A stretch of 64,000 nt of DNA from Rotaria macrura (lineage: Eukaryota > Rotifera > Eurotatoria > Philodinida > Philodinidae), in assembly GCA_900239685.1 (NCBI GenBank), contig OENT01000055.1, positions 124,001-188,000 of the forward strand, given 5' to 3'. Below, piece after piece: positions 1 through 11,866 of this stretch. A program made the position numbers and the translations under genes. Under the pieces are notes generated by a model, which saw nothing but the letters and a program-made list of their open reading frames with translations, was not told where the DNA came from and searched no databases. Within the stretch, counting starts at the first letter, position 1; every line of letters begins with the position of its first letter.

Positions 1-1010
1 GGGTACATTTTCAATATTGAAATCAAATGTGACAGTTCAAAATAGTGTCTGTTAACGGTTTTCTTATGAAATAAAACTTTAAAGAATATACTATTGTTGA
101 ATTGAAAAAAAGTAATTAATTAACTAGAGTTGTATAAGAGATATGTACACAAATTTTTCCCAGGGACTTTTGAAATACCCTGTACATATCAATAAATTAG
201 AAAACTTGCATAATGATCGACTTTCCGAACTTAGAATTTTATCAATTCTCATAATTTATGTTAATTTTACAACGTCCAACCGTGATTGATAGATCAGTTT
301 CGATTATTGTTGACATTTTCAATATAAATTTTTCTCTACGTTAAAACCTGCACCGACTAATTTCACTCCTTCTGTTCAAAGTTCAAGCGTACCGTTGAAA
401 TCTTCGAGAATACTCTCGCATAGTCCGCGTTTTCTTTTCATAGCCTTTGGCATGCACGGACGAGAGCAATGGACTGTTAATTCAGAATTAGAAGGCTTAC
501 ACTGTTTATTATTTGAAACATATGCTGTGTTAACCCAATAGAGCGCAAGTGCTGTACATGCACCCATTGTAGTACATTGAAATCTACATAGAGTTTTGCA
601 CGAAAAATTCACAGTACTTTTTCATTGGCCGTTCAAAAGAATTCAATGGTTGTTTTCTTTCCGTAATGGAAATGGAGTTTTTTCGTTCAGGACGAGCTTT
701 TCTTCGATGCTAAGTTATGACTGAGTAAATGAATTTCATCTAATAGAAAAGTGAAATGCTGAAGTGTCTATGGACATACATGTAAGAATGGAATTTTTGC
801 ACGCTTGAAGAAAAACAAAAAGTAGGATTACATCAAACTACTTTCTATATAAATTTATTAAAGCAAGCTAATAGGTTTTAATAACTTCTGTTTCTTTTTT
901 GATGATTCACTGATTCACGCAAATGAAATTCTATATGATATGAGTAGTCAAAGAAAAGAGGACAGGAATTTATCAGACAAAAAAAAAGATAATTGTTGTA
1001 CATGCAGACT
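1..1010. other. Non-coding stretch, 3' flank of the nucleotidase gene
   Basis: AT-rich sequence with no exon that I can tie to a known family. A 78-codon cysteine-containing frame on the minus strand (376-612) is the only open stretch of note. It has no recognisable domain and no clear splice partners, so I leave it uncalled. Confidence 0.5.
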
Positions 1011-4000
1011 TCATGATAATCCATTCTTTGTTGTATTCGAATAAACTTTTTCAAGATAATTGATAAAAGCTCGTGTCAATCTTATATGAGTAGCTAGAAC
1101 TTGTGATGAATGCTTCAATTCTGTATTTTGTAGAAAATATGGGATAGTAACCATGTTTAATATTAAATTTTCATCATCAAGTGGTTTCCGATTTTGTTGA
1201 AGAAACCATTTTTCTTCTTTGGCATCGAATTCTACACCAGCGAAAGATACGAACATACCACTGTGAATATTCATTAGACCACGGTTTAAAACTTTAACAA
1301 GTGATAAACCATTAACACGTATTGATGTTACATTCGTTGGAAATGGCAAACATCGTAAAATATCGTATTGCGTGATGGTCCCCATTAATTGATCATCAAC
1401 ACGAATAGCACCTGAATTAAATACGCATACTGTTGTATTGGATACATCCATCATAGCATGACACAATGCCCTTGTTAGATGTGTTTGTTGAGAACGTATG
1501 ACTGCTGAACGACCATCGAAACTTATTCCAGAAGGTAGAACACATATAACACGTTCAGGAACATAACCTAGATAGAATATACATATTGGGGGGAAACCTG
1601 AACAGTGCAATTAACATGATGTGCAATATTCTGCTGTTCTTCTTGGCTGACCTGCATTCAAGTAGTTTCTCAATCAGACGTACAACTTTCTATTAACCTA
1701 AAAACGTATGTATAAGTCAATGATAAAGACAGTGCGTGTCTGCCAATGGATGCTCGGAAATTTGTTCACAGAACATGTTTCTTTTTGTTTTCTATTATCA
1801 TCTAGAGAATATTCGCTTCAACGTGTTTCATTTGTTATTTGTTCGGAAATATATGTGAGAAAAGCTTCATCTATAAATTATGATATGAATCTCAACTGTC
1901 GATTCAGCTAAAGTAAAGCTACAAAAAATTTCCTCGCATAGTTTCTTTTTAAAAAGCAACTGAAAACATCAAGAAAGATGAAAATCGACATTTTCTAAAG
2001 AACGACTGTACACCATTTTAACTAGAGAATATTACAGAATAAATTTTGATTAAAAAACGATGAGTAGATAAGAACTGCAGCTTTTAGATCGGAATCTTTG
2101 TAGTTAAAATGGTAAGATTTTTCTCCTAACTAGCTCGGTTTTGCTTTTCAAACGTTTGAACAATAGTCTCGAGTAAATATTATAAGAACACGTTTCTGTC
2201 TCTATTTCAAAAAAATAACAGTTTTGCCTAATTCTAGTGCACGATCATCTTTTGGTTAAAGTCAATTTGTGACGGGCTCAATTTGAATAAGCATTGTGTC
2301 TGGAGAATTTTCGAATTGAACTAGAGTACTTCTTGATGGATCTCAATTTTTCTCAATCGAAAACATGATGGCAAAACAAACAGGCAAATGTTATAAGAAT
2401 AGAATAACGAATTTTCTCAATTCACTTAAAAGCAAATAGAGAAAAATGTTATGTATAAATTCTTAATTTATCTAATCAAATTTAAACATGTTCTAGAATG
2501 CGATTTCGGCTGAATGAGAGAATAGAGTTACATTTAGTATCATCATCTTGATCAAATATTTCTTAAAAGTATGGTTAGATCTATATAGCCATGTAATCCA
2601 TGTCGGTATCGATGACTATTGTCACCGTTACGTTTCTGATTGACACGACTCAGTGTCTTCGTAATGAATTTTTCTCTGCAAGTAATATGGAGAGAATGAT
2701 ACTCGTTACGTTCCTCACCATCGTTCGCATATCTTGATTAGTTTATTATGGAATGAGGTGTCTTATCAACGAAATTATTATATTGAAAATATTATGAATA
2801 TGGATACGATACAAGTTCCGATTCTAACATGTATAGATCACCGTAATTTAGACGCTTGTCCTCTACTAACACTAAGAAGTGTAACTTTTATAAGTTCAAA
2901 CGCACTGTTTAACCGAATCCGAAACACAAAATATGAAAATAAGATGATTTTTGCTGTTTTACAATGCTTGTGCTCGTTCAAGTCAATCAAAGTAAATGAT
3001 TGAAGTATACGACGAACAAATTTGTATCGCCATGCATGATCATTTAAAGATATAAGATACAATGATGAATGACTCATAAATATTTAATTAAAGACACTTT
3101 TCTTCAATTTTGATCATCGATTTTTCTAAATTGCTTCTTTTAGTCTTTCAAATAGGAAAAAGGATTTAGTATGCTGATGTTATAGTCTCTGTCTATTACA
3201 TGTACTCTATGACCATGAGTATCTGACGTACGTGCGTCGATAATTTGTAGTGAATGACACGTGACACACAGAAATAGATTCAGTCATTACCGTCGTCTCT
3301 ATACGCTTGTAGACCAGCTTCATAATAATAATTAGCTACTTTAGCTGTTTGAGATTCGTCGGGAAAACGGGATGATACAGGTGTTAATTTGGAAAAAATT
3401 AATAGTTGTTTTGTTTTTGGTTGATATGCAAAACGATGAATGAATACTGTAAATGCATTGTCATCGGCTTTGTATATGGGTGTATATCTTGAACCACGTT
3501 TTAAATAATAATTTTCATGTTCATGTCCACCCATAACGACATCAATATCAGGATTGTGTTCAACTACTTCAATATCATTTTGCATATTTAAATGTGTTAA
3601 GCAAATAAGTACATCCCATTTTAAATTTAAATCTTCACGAAGATGTTTTATGTGATGTGCTGTGAATTCCGGTAATGTTTGTTGAGATGTGATATTAACA
3701 TATGGTTTAGATGGAGTTGGTCCCATATTATCATCGATTGTTAAACCGATAAGGAGAATTTTTACACTTGATATTGTTATGACTTTATAGGGTATGACAT
3801 TATGAAAGGGTTTCGTTGAATTAATTTCATAAACATTCGATGCAACCCATTGAAATCGAGATTCATCCAGACGAGCTCTTAGTGATGCTTCCTTTATATC
3901 AAATTCATGATTACCTAAGGTAGCATAATCAAGACCAAGAACGTTCAATGTAGCTATCATCTGTTTGCCATTTAACATTGTGCCATTTACCATACTGTTA

Positions 4001-6701
4001 CCTTAAATGTTGAAAATGAAAATGGTTTTTTATTCTTTTTTTCTCTTGAAAACCTGTGGTTTAAAGCGCCTAGAATCTATACCAAAGAAAAGCACCATAA
4101 TATCTAGATGAAATGTTTACAAAACTGTTTGAACTATGAATATTCGAAGACCAGTTTTGATTTGATCAATTAACAACGCACTTCAAGCAAATATTCTTAT
4201 CAGAGCTTATATTCCATTGACAATAATGAAACGACTTATTAAATTAACTTAGAAATATATGTATAACTCTATTATGAGAAATGTTAGATCGATAAAAATT
4301 AATGTCATTCATTACCTACTTCATCGTTGATGTTAAATGTCAATAGGATGTGAAAGACCTTTGCCTATGAAATTTTATGAAAACTACTTTAAGTATTTTA
4401 CAAAATCATACATTAAATCCAATTTAGTTTCGTTTTAAATCTATACATAATAGGCGATGATATTTGCATCAAGTGAATATCTATATCAAATGAGAAGATT
4501 GAACAATTTGTTTAAAAAACTTGTCGTTCTGATGATATCACAGCGACTCTTCTTCAGTAAGCACTAATTTTTGTTTGTCTGTTTGAACTATTTTCCTTTC
4601 GTCAGAAAGCCTAAGTTCTGGCATTAATCTTATCTGCACAATAATTTCTACATCTAGAATAAACTAAGTTTTCATTCGAACAAAAAGAACATTGTGTCGT
4701 TTGAAATCGTACACCAAAGATTTACCCTCACGTATAAAATAAGAAGTATTGAGAAGGCTTGAATTCTATCATACCAACGAATGTTTCTCTTAATGCCAGA
4801 TTCTTCGTATGCTAGCTGTGAAGATATTTTTTCCTTTAAATTAACATGGTCATCAGAGTAGCCACGCCGGCCGCTTACAAAAGTCGACGGGATGAAAGTT
4901 ATAGTTTATCATCTTTATAAAGGTTTCAAACTTTTCTACTATTTGAAAACGTGAGGGAGGATAATATTTTCAAATTTCGACTTCAAATACTGCAGAAACA
5001 CAAATGTCAACAATGAAAGAGTTTCTTTTCTATAGACGATTTAAATTTTATTATGCTCCATGTTCTAAGATGTATTCATGACGAAAGTATATCCTTTGAA
5101 TTTTTCATATAAATCGACACATTTGACATTCTTATATGAGACTAGACGAAAATATTAAGGCTTAGAAACTCCATTAAGAACTAATAGCCTCTTTAATAAT
5201 CGTCCCGATCAGAAAATTTCCAGTTAAAGTTCTAAATCCTTTCTTTTCTACGATGACATATCTTGATCTAACATCGAAGGATTGCAATATCTTCATGTCG
5301 AAGAACAGAGAGAATGATATTCTTTCACGATCATCTACGATTATTTTAACTTCTATGTTGTACATGTAGTGTCGATTTACCAGTTATAGGAATCGTTTCG
5401 ATAGATTTCACTTGATTTCATTAAATTTAATAGTATAGATATAACTACTTTTATGAAAAGAAGTCTATCTATCATGTATCTCCCTTTTTCCAATCCTAGA
5501 CAAAGGAAATCTTTATTCATGCTTATCCGTTATGGTTTATAGACAAAAAGAAAGGAAGCACAAGAAGAAAACTATCGACGGTGCTGATAGAATCCATTAG
5601 TATATATTTATATATATGCATCATAAATATTGCTAATGATCGTAGCGATAATAGAGAAATCAACAGCTTTCATATACACGATACATATCATTTCGACTAT
5701 AATGGACTCGACGGTGCTGGATGATTCAAAACTTATGCAGTAACTATGGTTTCTTCAATAATATATTTTAATTTTGAATTCAATTTTGCTTTTGATCCTT
5801 CTTTTGCAAAATATTCTCTTTCGTAAATTAAAATATCAAGCGGTAGCTTTGTCGAAAAAGAAATATATATGTTTAAAACATTTGCTTTCAGCTAATTACT
5901 GTGATGAAAATCATACCGTTTCTCGTACTCGTAGAAAACAATACGACACTCATCATGATAAGAAAAACGTGAGCTAAAAATGCAGCTGGCTATCCTCAAA
6001 ATGATAACGACGAAATCATTAGAAGGACATTTTTTTTACTAATCAGACACTCTTGATCAAATAAAAATAAACATGGGACATCTGTCGTTCCCATGGGTGA
6101 ACGTATCGTAGCATACTCAGATTTATATCGTATTGCTATCATAGATTGCATATTGATAGAGTATGTGTGTTGCTTATTGTAAACAAAAATAAAAACAAAC
6201 ATTGAATGATTTCTGACATTTTGAAATGATGATTTACTGAGTATAATAAATATTCTTCTGCTTCTCTTTCCATTGCATACCTAAAGCCGATGGACTAACA
6301 ACATCACCAGCTAGAATTGTAACTGTATTTGGATTTTCTTGAAGAAGTAATTTTCTTATTGTTGCTACACGAGCTAATCCACCTTTCTTGCCACCACTCA
6401 ATGGTATAAGTTCGTAAACATCATTCATTTGAAGAAACGTCCATTGTATATATGAATTAGCAGTATTAAGTCTTGGTGGTGAACCAATATCATCGAGAAA
6501 TGAAGTTGATCGTTGTTTGGTATCAACAAATGATGTAATATTGTTAAATTTTTTTGTATGCTCATATGATGATCTATCATATGGAACTGGATCTATTGTA
6601 CGAAACCAGCCAATAACAGCAATAACAACCGATATTAAACAAAGAGATGTTAAGAAACATATTTGCCAAACACTTAATTCAATTTTATTTCGACAAACCA
6701 T
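1011..6701 (-). CDS. Membrane-anchored bacterial-style 5'-nucleotidase / metallophosphatase
   Basis: Three exons with matching phases: 6701-6281, 4001-3291, 1567-1011 (562 aa). The donors read GTATGC and GTAATG; the acceptors end in AAG and TAG. Residues 12-32 are a hydrophobic signal anchor, so the catalytic part should face the lumen or cell exterior. The calcineurin-like phosphoesterase domain follows: motif NDVYE near 93-97, AGD at 131-133, GNHEFD at 170-175, TH at 276-277 and GGHEHEN at 298-304. The 5'-nucleotidase C-terminal domain starts near 378, with NSGAIR and ITQYD motifs. Known family role: removal of phosphate from nucleotides or other phosphomonoesters using two metal ions. The substrate cannot be read here. 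The first motif has Tyr where D-x-H enzymes have His, which I recall as typical of this mostly bacterial subfamily. The introns are 1.7 and 2.3 kb and hold no recognisable gene. The ATG at 6701 is the first in frame. Confidence 0.88.
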
Positions 6702-8811
6702 AATTAAAGAATATATACTTTTAAATATACACGTAATAGAATAATGCTAGCATTCAGTATTTAAACATCAATGACATTAACAATACTAACGGTTCTAACA
6801 TTCCATTATTGATTCTTTTTTTCCGCTTTGCACTTTTCTTCCTTATCTTAATTGTGATAAGCAGCTGAGGTCAGTGACAACACTACACATAAATGATTAG
6901 AGAGACGATGGAAAAAAATTCAATATAACGACATTCTTCGCTCGAATAATAAATCTCTCAACATTTTATATTTTACAATTTTCCGAAATAAATTCATCGT
7001 AATAATCAAGTCGATATATGTGCTCGTTTTTCTTTTATGATATTCATTTGAAGATGAATGTTAACAACATAGATTTGAACTCACACTCGAGACTTACTCG
7101 TTCGGTTATAAGTGGACTAAATTGTAATTGAAAAATAATGTTGCCTGTTGTTTGGATGTTGTTGCTATTGATATTAATCAATTTAGTTTGCTAATGAAAG
7201 CAAAAGGTCTACGTGGTATGCCTTTATAAGTTTAATAGACTTGATGGTCTTCAAACTATAAACAAATGTACTAAATGGGTTATCTAGCTGAATATTTAGT
7301 AAGCATAGGAAGAAATCTAGGGTGAAAGGAAAACTACAGGAAAGAAAAATAGAAGATATTATGATGATGTCAAACAGCAGAAACTGGATAGAACTGATAC
7401 TCAACAGTCAGAGAAAATCGTTGTTAATAGTTGATTATAAATCTCAGTCCTTTAATAACATTCTCATAAGTGTAATTTACCTATGAACGATAGAAGAATC
7501 AGAATCTTGGCGAAATATACAAAAGTTCAAACATATGTGCAATTCTTGAAATACGAAAAATTAAAAAAATTCTTCAAATATTGTTAATGCGTTGTTCCTT
7601 TTCGATGTATAAGAAATTCTATTCATTTTATTTTCTTATGATTTTAACCCTTTGAATCCTGCCGACGTATATACATTCGTCTTTATTTTTGTCCTGTCAA
7701 TTACAAAAGCACAGATCTTTCAGAAAATCTTTCGTGTATCTGACTTTGAAGAGCTGTCTTTGCTGATCGTTTCGGCAAAAGAATTTTTCAATTTCATCGA
7801 CAAAAAACAATAATATGGTTAAAATATTGAAAAATATTTACACAACTCTGTCTACTAGAGTTGAGACTTTTTTCAGTATTTTGATCGTATTATCGTTTTC
7901 TGTTGATGAAATTGAAAAATTCTTTTACCGAAGTGATTAGCCAAGAGAGCTCTACAAAGTATGACATAGGCAAAGTTTCTGAGATCTTTGTCTTTTTGTA
8001 ATTAATCAGCCGTGGAAGTGCCCATGAACGTATAGGACGACATTCATAAAAATCTGAAGAAATTCCATTGTTCTCTTGTTCACCATCACTCTATATATTA
8101 TAATTTATACTCATAAATTCCATTTTCAACTGGGTTTCATTTTCTACGAATTCCGCTTTAGCATCGTTAGTCGTTTGACCTGTATCCTCTTTATATAACA
8201 TTTTTACACACCCCTTTACTTTTGAAAAAAGAGCCGAAACTTCAAGGGGTAATCCTGTATTTATTAAAAATAACCTTTTTATTCAGCTTTTAACACTCGT
8301 AGTTGAACAATCCATTGACCTTCTTGTTGATTATATAAAGTGCGGAAATCAATGGAAGGAAATTATTCGAAGCATAAAGGGATTTGTCGTTCACATTACC
8401 ATAAACAAGAAGCATTATTCTCTTTTTTACCATTATGAAAAATTAAGAGAAAATACGATCAATAGTCATAAAACCATTGTTATCGATAAATAGTTCAAAT
8501 AAACTAATAAATAGAAAATTCATGCAACGCTGAAAATATGCTTTCATGTATAAATTTCTACGCCAGTTGTTGAGATATTCGTATTCGAAAACAAACACAC
8601 CCTCGCATAACTTGATGACACAACAAACAACAAACAGAAAGAAAAAAAGGACTCAAGGTTCTCTAGAAAAGACGAGAACAACAAAAAAAATAATGTGAAC
8701 AAAGAAAATCTCATACTAGAAAAAGATAAGAGAAGACCAACAACTCTTTGTTTTTCTTTTTTCTTCTTCGAACACTGTCGCCTTATTTGTCGATAGCTGA
8801 ATCATATTACA
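6702..8811. other. Intergenic region between nucleotidase and START gene
   Basis: This is a divergent intergenic region, so it should hold the promoters of both the minus-strand nucleotidase and the plus-strand START gene. I see no confident TATA box. It contains the imperfect inverted-repeat element described separately at about 7648-8060. An A- and purine-rich tract at about 8630-8760 lies just upstream of the START gene. Confidence 0.5.
7648..8060. mobile_element. Degenerate foldback / piggyBac-like MITE
   Basis: Two arms of about 160-200 bp face each other around a centre near 7858. The inner arms agree closely: CGGCAAAAGAATTTTTCAAT near 7785 against the reverse complement of sequence near 7930, which starts CGGTAAAAGAATTTTTCAAT. 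Similarity fades outward. The left end reads TTAA followed by CCCTTTGAATCC, the layout of piggyBac-type ends. I cannot find a matching right end with TTAA, so the right boundary is approximate and the class is tentative. There is no coding capacity. It looks old. Confidence 0.42.
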
Positions 8812-10731
8812 ATGGCAGCATCATCTCTAACTATTGAAGAACTTGCTCGAGAAATGGATAAACCGAATTTAAACGGTTGGAAATTATTTGCTCAAACTTC
8901 AGGTGTAAATGTTTATCGACGAATAGACGATGGATATGTAACATCTACTGATTAAAAATAATCATGATCTGTTTTTTTCGATATTATAATCATTTTTCTA
9001 GAAATTACTTTGTTATAAATGTTTTTCACACATCCCTGATGTAACACCGGAAATATTCTATAAAGTTGCACTTGATATCGAATATCGATTAGTATGGGAT
9101 AAGTATCTAAAGGGTAAGTTTTCACATTGAATTCAAATTAATCATTGAAAATGACAATGTTCTGTTTATATATTTCAGAAGCAAGACAAATAAATGATGG
9201 AGAAAAACAAGGCATCTATTGGCAAGTGGTTATGCCATTGTTTATTGACAATCGTGACGTATCCTTTTTTTCTTGTGCCAAAGCAACAGCCAACAGTATT
9301 ATCATAGTAGAACTTAGAAACCACTCTCTCCTTATGTAAAAACGTTGGAGACAGATCCAATTGAATTTTGTTTCAATATTCGCGACTAAGGTTACTTATT
9401 GAAAACGGATAGTCACCAGAAGAGATAATACAAGATGATCTTTCCGTTTTCTCCTTGTATTCGAAATGAAAAATACAATTTGAAACACTACTTATGATAG
9501 AAGGGCTTCTCTGGTAAGTTAATCAGATTAGAAATATTCGAGTCATATTGAAGGTCTCATCGGTGAACAATCGACTTGAACATAACCACTGCTCTTAGCA
9601 TCTACTTCAGATACAAGGAAAAATAAGACCAAAACTAGTTTTAGCCAATGGTCACAGACGAAGAAGTAAACTAACTATAAACGTTTTCGATTGTAAATAG
9701 CTAATAAATCGAATAGCTTTACATATGAACAATAGTCAGTATTTCGAATCAGATAGATTGGCAGTGAGACTTTCATACTAACTCGAATATGTATCATTAT
9801 GTAAACCAACAACTCAAACCCTTCTAGTGTGGGGAGATGATTAGAAACTATCGAAGCGGATATGCTCATAATTAGAAATAGTTTTCTATCGAGACCTATA
9901 CTCTAAGTCAATTCGATGACCTTCACTAAGTAGATCATGGCAAGAACCTTTACGCAAACCTTCCTGGCAGCTTCGCCCCCCCCCCCCGGATCCTTCTTGA
10001 TACAGTAGACCATGAATCAGAAATACCTTATTAAAGTAGTTGAAACAGTTATTGTGATTTATATTAAAATTCTAGCGATTGTGTACTTACAACCTTTAGT
10101 TCGTTATTCCTTTTTACATCTCTATGACAGAATATCCTTAACTTTTCTTGCAATGTCCATCAGTATACATTTGTAAGAGATTACGGTGAATATGATATCA
10201 ATGATCGCCATTTCTATTATGCTGCAACACGTGCAGAACATTTTAAAAATATACCACCAAGAAAAAAAGTTGTTCGTATTGAAACTTGTCAATCTCAAAC
10301 ATTGCTTTGTTCTGATGGTGCAAAAGGCCTTAAATGTATGTCAATCGTTTGATCTATGCTCATTCGATAACTATCAAGAGATGATTTTTTATTGTGATTT
10401 CTAGCTGTCTTCTTATACTATGAAGATCCACGTGGCCATCTTCCGAAAGCTGTTTGGGCTTGGGCCGCTAAAGTTAGTACAGATTGCATTTATTTGTTTA
10501 AACGAGATAAAAAATACTTCATTCCTAATATTATTATAGTTTGGCGTTCCATTGTATGCAAAATTGACCCATAATGCATGCATAGCCTATTCAGATTGGA
10601 TTAAAGATAAAACTACTAAAGTACCTAATGTATCCGACGATGATATTGACGAAGCAACAGCGCTTTCTATGATAAATTCACCGAATGATTTAGTCAAGGA
10701 TGATAATGAAATTCAACAAGAAACAGACTAG
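8812..10731 (+). CDS. START-domain lipid-transfer protein, PCTP/STARD2-like
   Basis: Six exons in phase: 8812-8937, 9002-9113, 9179-9258, 10164-10335, 10405-10472, 10540-10731 (249 aa). One START domain fills most of the protein. Recognisable segments are GWKLFAQTSGVNVYRR, EYRLVWDKYLKE, YWQVVMPLFIDNRDYTFVRD, YYEDPRGHLPKAVWAWAAK and FGVPLYAKLTHNACIAYSDW. The order and spacing match PCTP and its STARD7/STARD10 relatives, which bind phosphatidylcholine in a cytosolic hydrophobic pocket. There is no signal peptide. A hydrophilic acidic tail of about 30 residues extends past the usual end of PCTP (about 214 aa). Ligand choice is inferred from the family. Introns are about 50-70 bp except intron 3 (905 bp), which carries a 12-C homopolymer at 9976-9987. 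The stop lies 16 bp from the stop of the opposing DUF4037 gene. Confidence 0.88.
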
Positions 10732-10747
10732 ATAATATGATGTGATT

Positions 10748-11866
10748 TTATTCATAAATATTTTTCATTTTAAAGCGTAATTCGGGATACATGGCATCTG
10801 TGCTATCAGTAAATAGGTCGGTACTACCAAGTCTTGGTAACTGTTGAATATGATTATCTTCTGTGAGAGTAAATATAGCATCAGCAATAGCTCCTCCCTT
10901 AATTACTTGAAATGGTCTATCATAGAATTGAGAGATTTCAGCATTAATCGTAGTTTCACTGGTATTAAATAATTTTTCTTTTGTTATATTTGCTACCTGT
11001 TGACAAGCCACATTAAGATGATGTTCACGTTCTTGCCATGTTTTAGCTAATTGAACTTGTCGAAGTATGGGCTCTAAATTAGAACCATAGGTTGTTGATA
11101 GATGAAAGGCTGTACCAAACCATTTTGCATAGGGATAATATTTTTTCTCCAGAAGAAACACAAGGCGCATTATATCACGAATAATTCGATTCGCAATTAA
11201 TGATGAGCCAAGTTCATCATGAACTTGTCCAGCACGACTCATTAAATGTTCTTCTTGCCCAATACGTTGCCAACAACAACCAATTAAATAAAGCCAAATA
11301 TCGTTTGGATAATAAGCAAGCTGAGATCGAATATATTCGATTTTTCTGTTATCAGAATGATGAAAAACTCGACCTTGAGTAATGGTCAATAGATGTTGGC
11401 TAGGAAATGTTAACCAATCTTCAATTGTCGGTTTACCCTCACTTATTGTCCAATTAAGATATTCAATAAAAAAATCTGTCATCATCATTATACGAATACC
11501 ATGATACGTATTTTCTTGATCGTTAGATACATTTATCAATGTTACAAGTCCACTCTGTTCTTCATATCTTTGAAATTGTGTTGAATAGCCGCAAACTGTT
11601 TTTTCTCGAAGATTTTTATCAAAAAGCAAAGTTAAATCATCGATATATTTTTCATTTTCAACGAATAGTTCGAGTTTTGGTCCCCAATCATGGTCACGCG
11701 ATTGTACTGTATCAAAACCAAGCACATCTGAACCAGGCCCTAAGCGACAGGCTGTATACTGCAGCGAAGGATAATATTCATCGATTAACGGCTTCACGAT
11801 ATCGAAAAAAAATCGCTCACTTAGATCGAGACCATGAATAAATGGGATGCCATCTGGATACGGCAT
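10748..11866 (-). CDS. DUF4037 protein, intronless, bacterial/fungal type
   Basis: One uninterrupted frame of 372 aa, ATG at 11866 and TAA at 10748. The N-terminal part carries GPGSDVLGFDTVQSRDHDWG, the hallmark of DUF4037, and its G-S and D-x-D pattern resembles the nucleotidyltransferase fold. Later conserved blocks are GYSTQFQR, EDWLTFPSQHLL, YYPNDIWLYLIGCCWQRI, GQEE, RAGQVHDELGS, RDIMRLVFLLE, KYYPYAKWFGTAF and a YDRPFQVI segment near residue 325. Coverage is end to end with no visible break, so it looks functional. The biochemical role of the family is unknown to me; nucleotidyl transfer is only an inference from the motif. The family is common in actinobacteria and fungi and I know of no vertebrate member. 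Absence of introns among intron-rich neighbours supports horizontal acquisition. It converges with the START gene. Confidence 0.9.
   Translation of the reverse strand: MPYPDGIPFIHGLDLSERFFFDIVKPLIDEYYPSLQYTACRLGPGSDVLGFDTVQSRDHDWGPKLELFVENEKYIDDLTLLFDKNLREKTVCGYSTQFQRYEEQSGLVTLINVSNDQENTYHGIRIMMMTDFFIEYLNWTISEGKPTIEDWLTFPSQHLLTITQGRVFHHSDNRKIEYIRSQLAYYPNDIWLYLIGCCWQRIGQEEHLMSRAGQVHDELGSSLIANRIIRDIMRLVFLLEKKYYPYAKWFGTAFHLSTTYGSNLEPILRQVQLAKTWQEREHHLNVACQQVANITKEKLFNTSETTINAEISQFYDRPFQVIKGGAIADAIFTLTEDNHIQQLPRLGSTDLFTDSTDAMYPELRFKMKNIYE

Noticed and set aside
376-612. 78-codon frame with nine cysteines on the minus strand
   Set aside because: No signal peptide at the start, no family resemblance, no splice partners. 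Could be chance.
9976-9987. Run of 12 C in an AT-rich intron
   Set aside because: Could be a sequencing or assembly artefact or a simple homopolymer; no function can be argued.
11539-11841. 100-codon plus-strand frame
   Set aside because: Shadow of the DUF4037 gene on the opposite strand.
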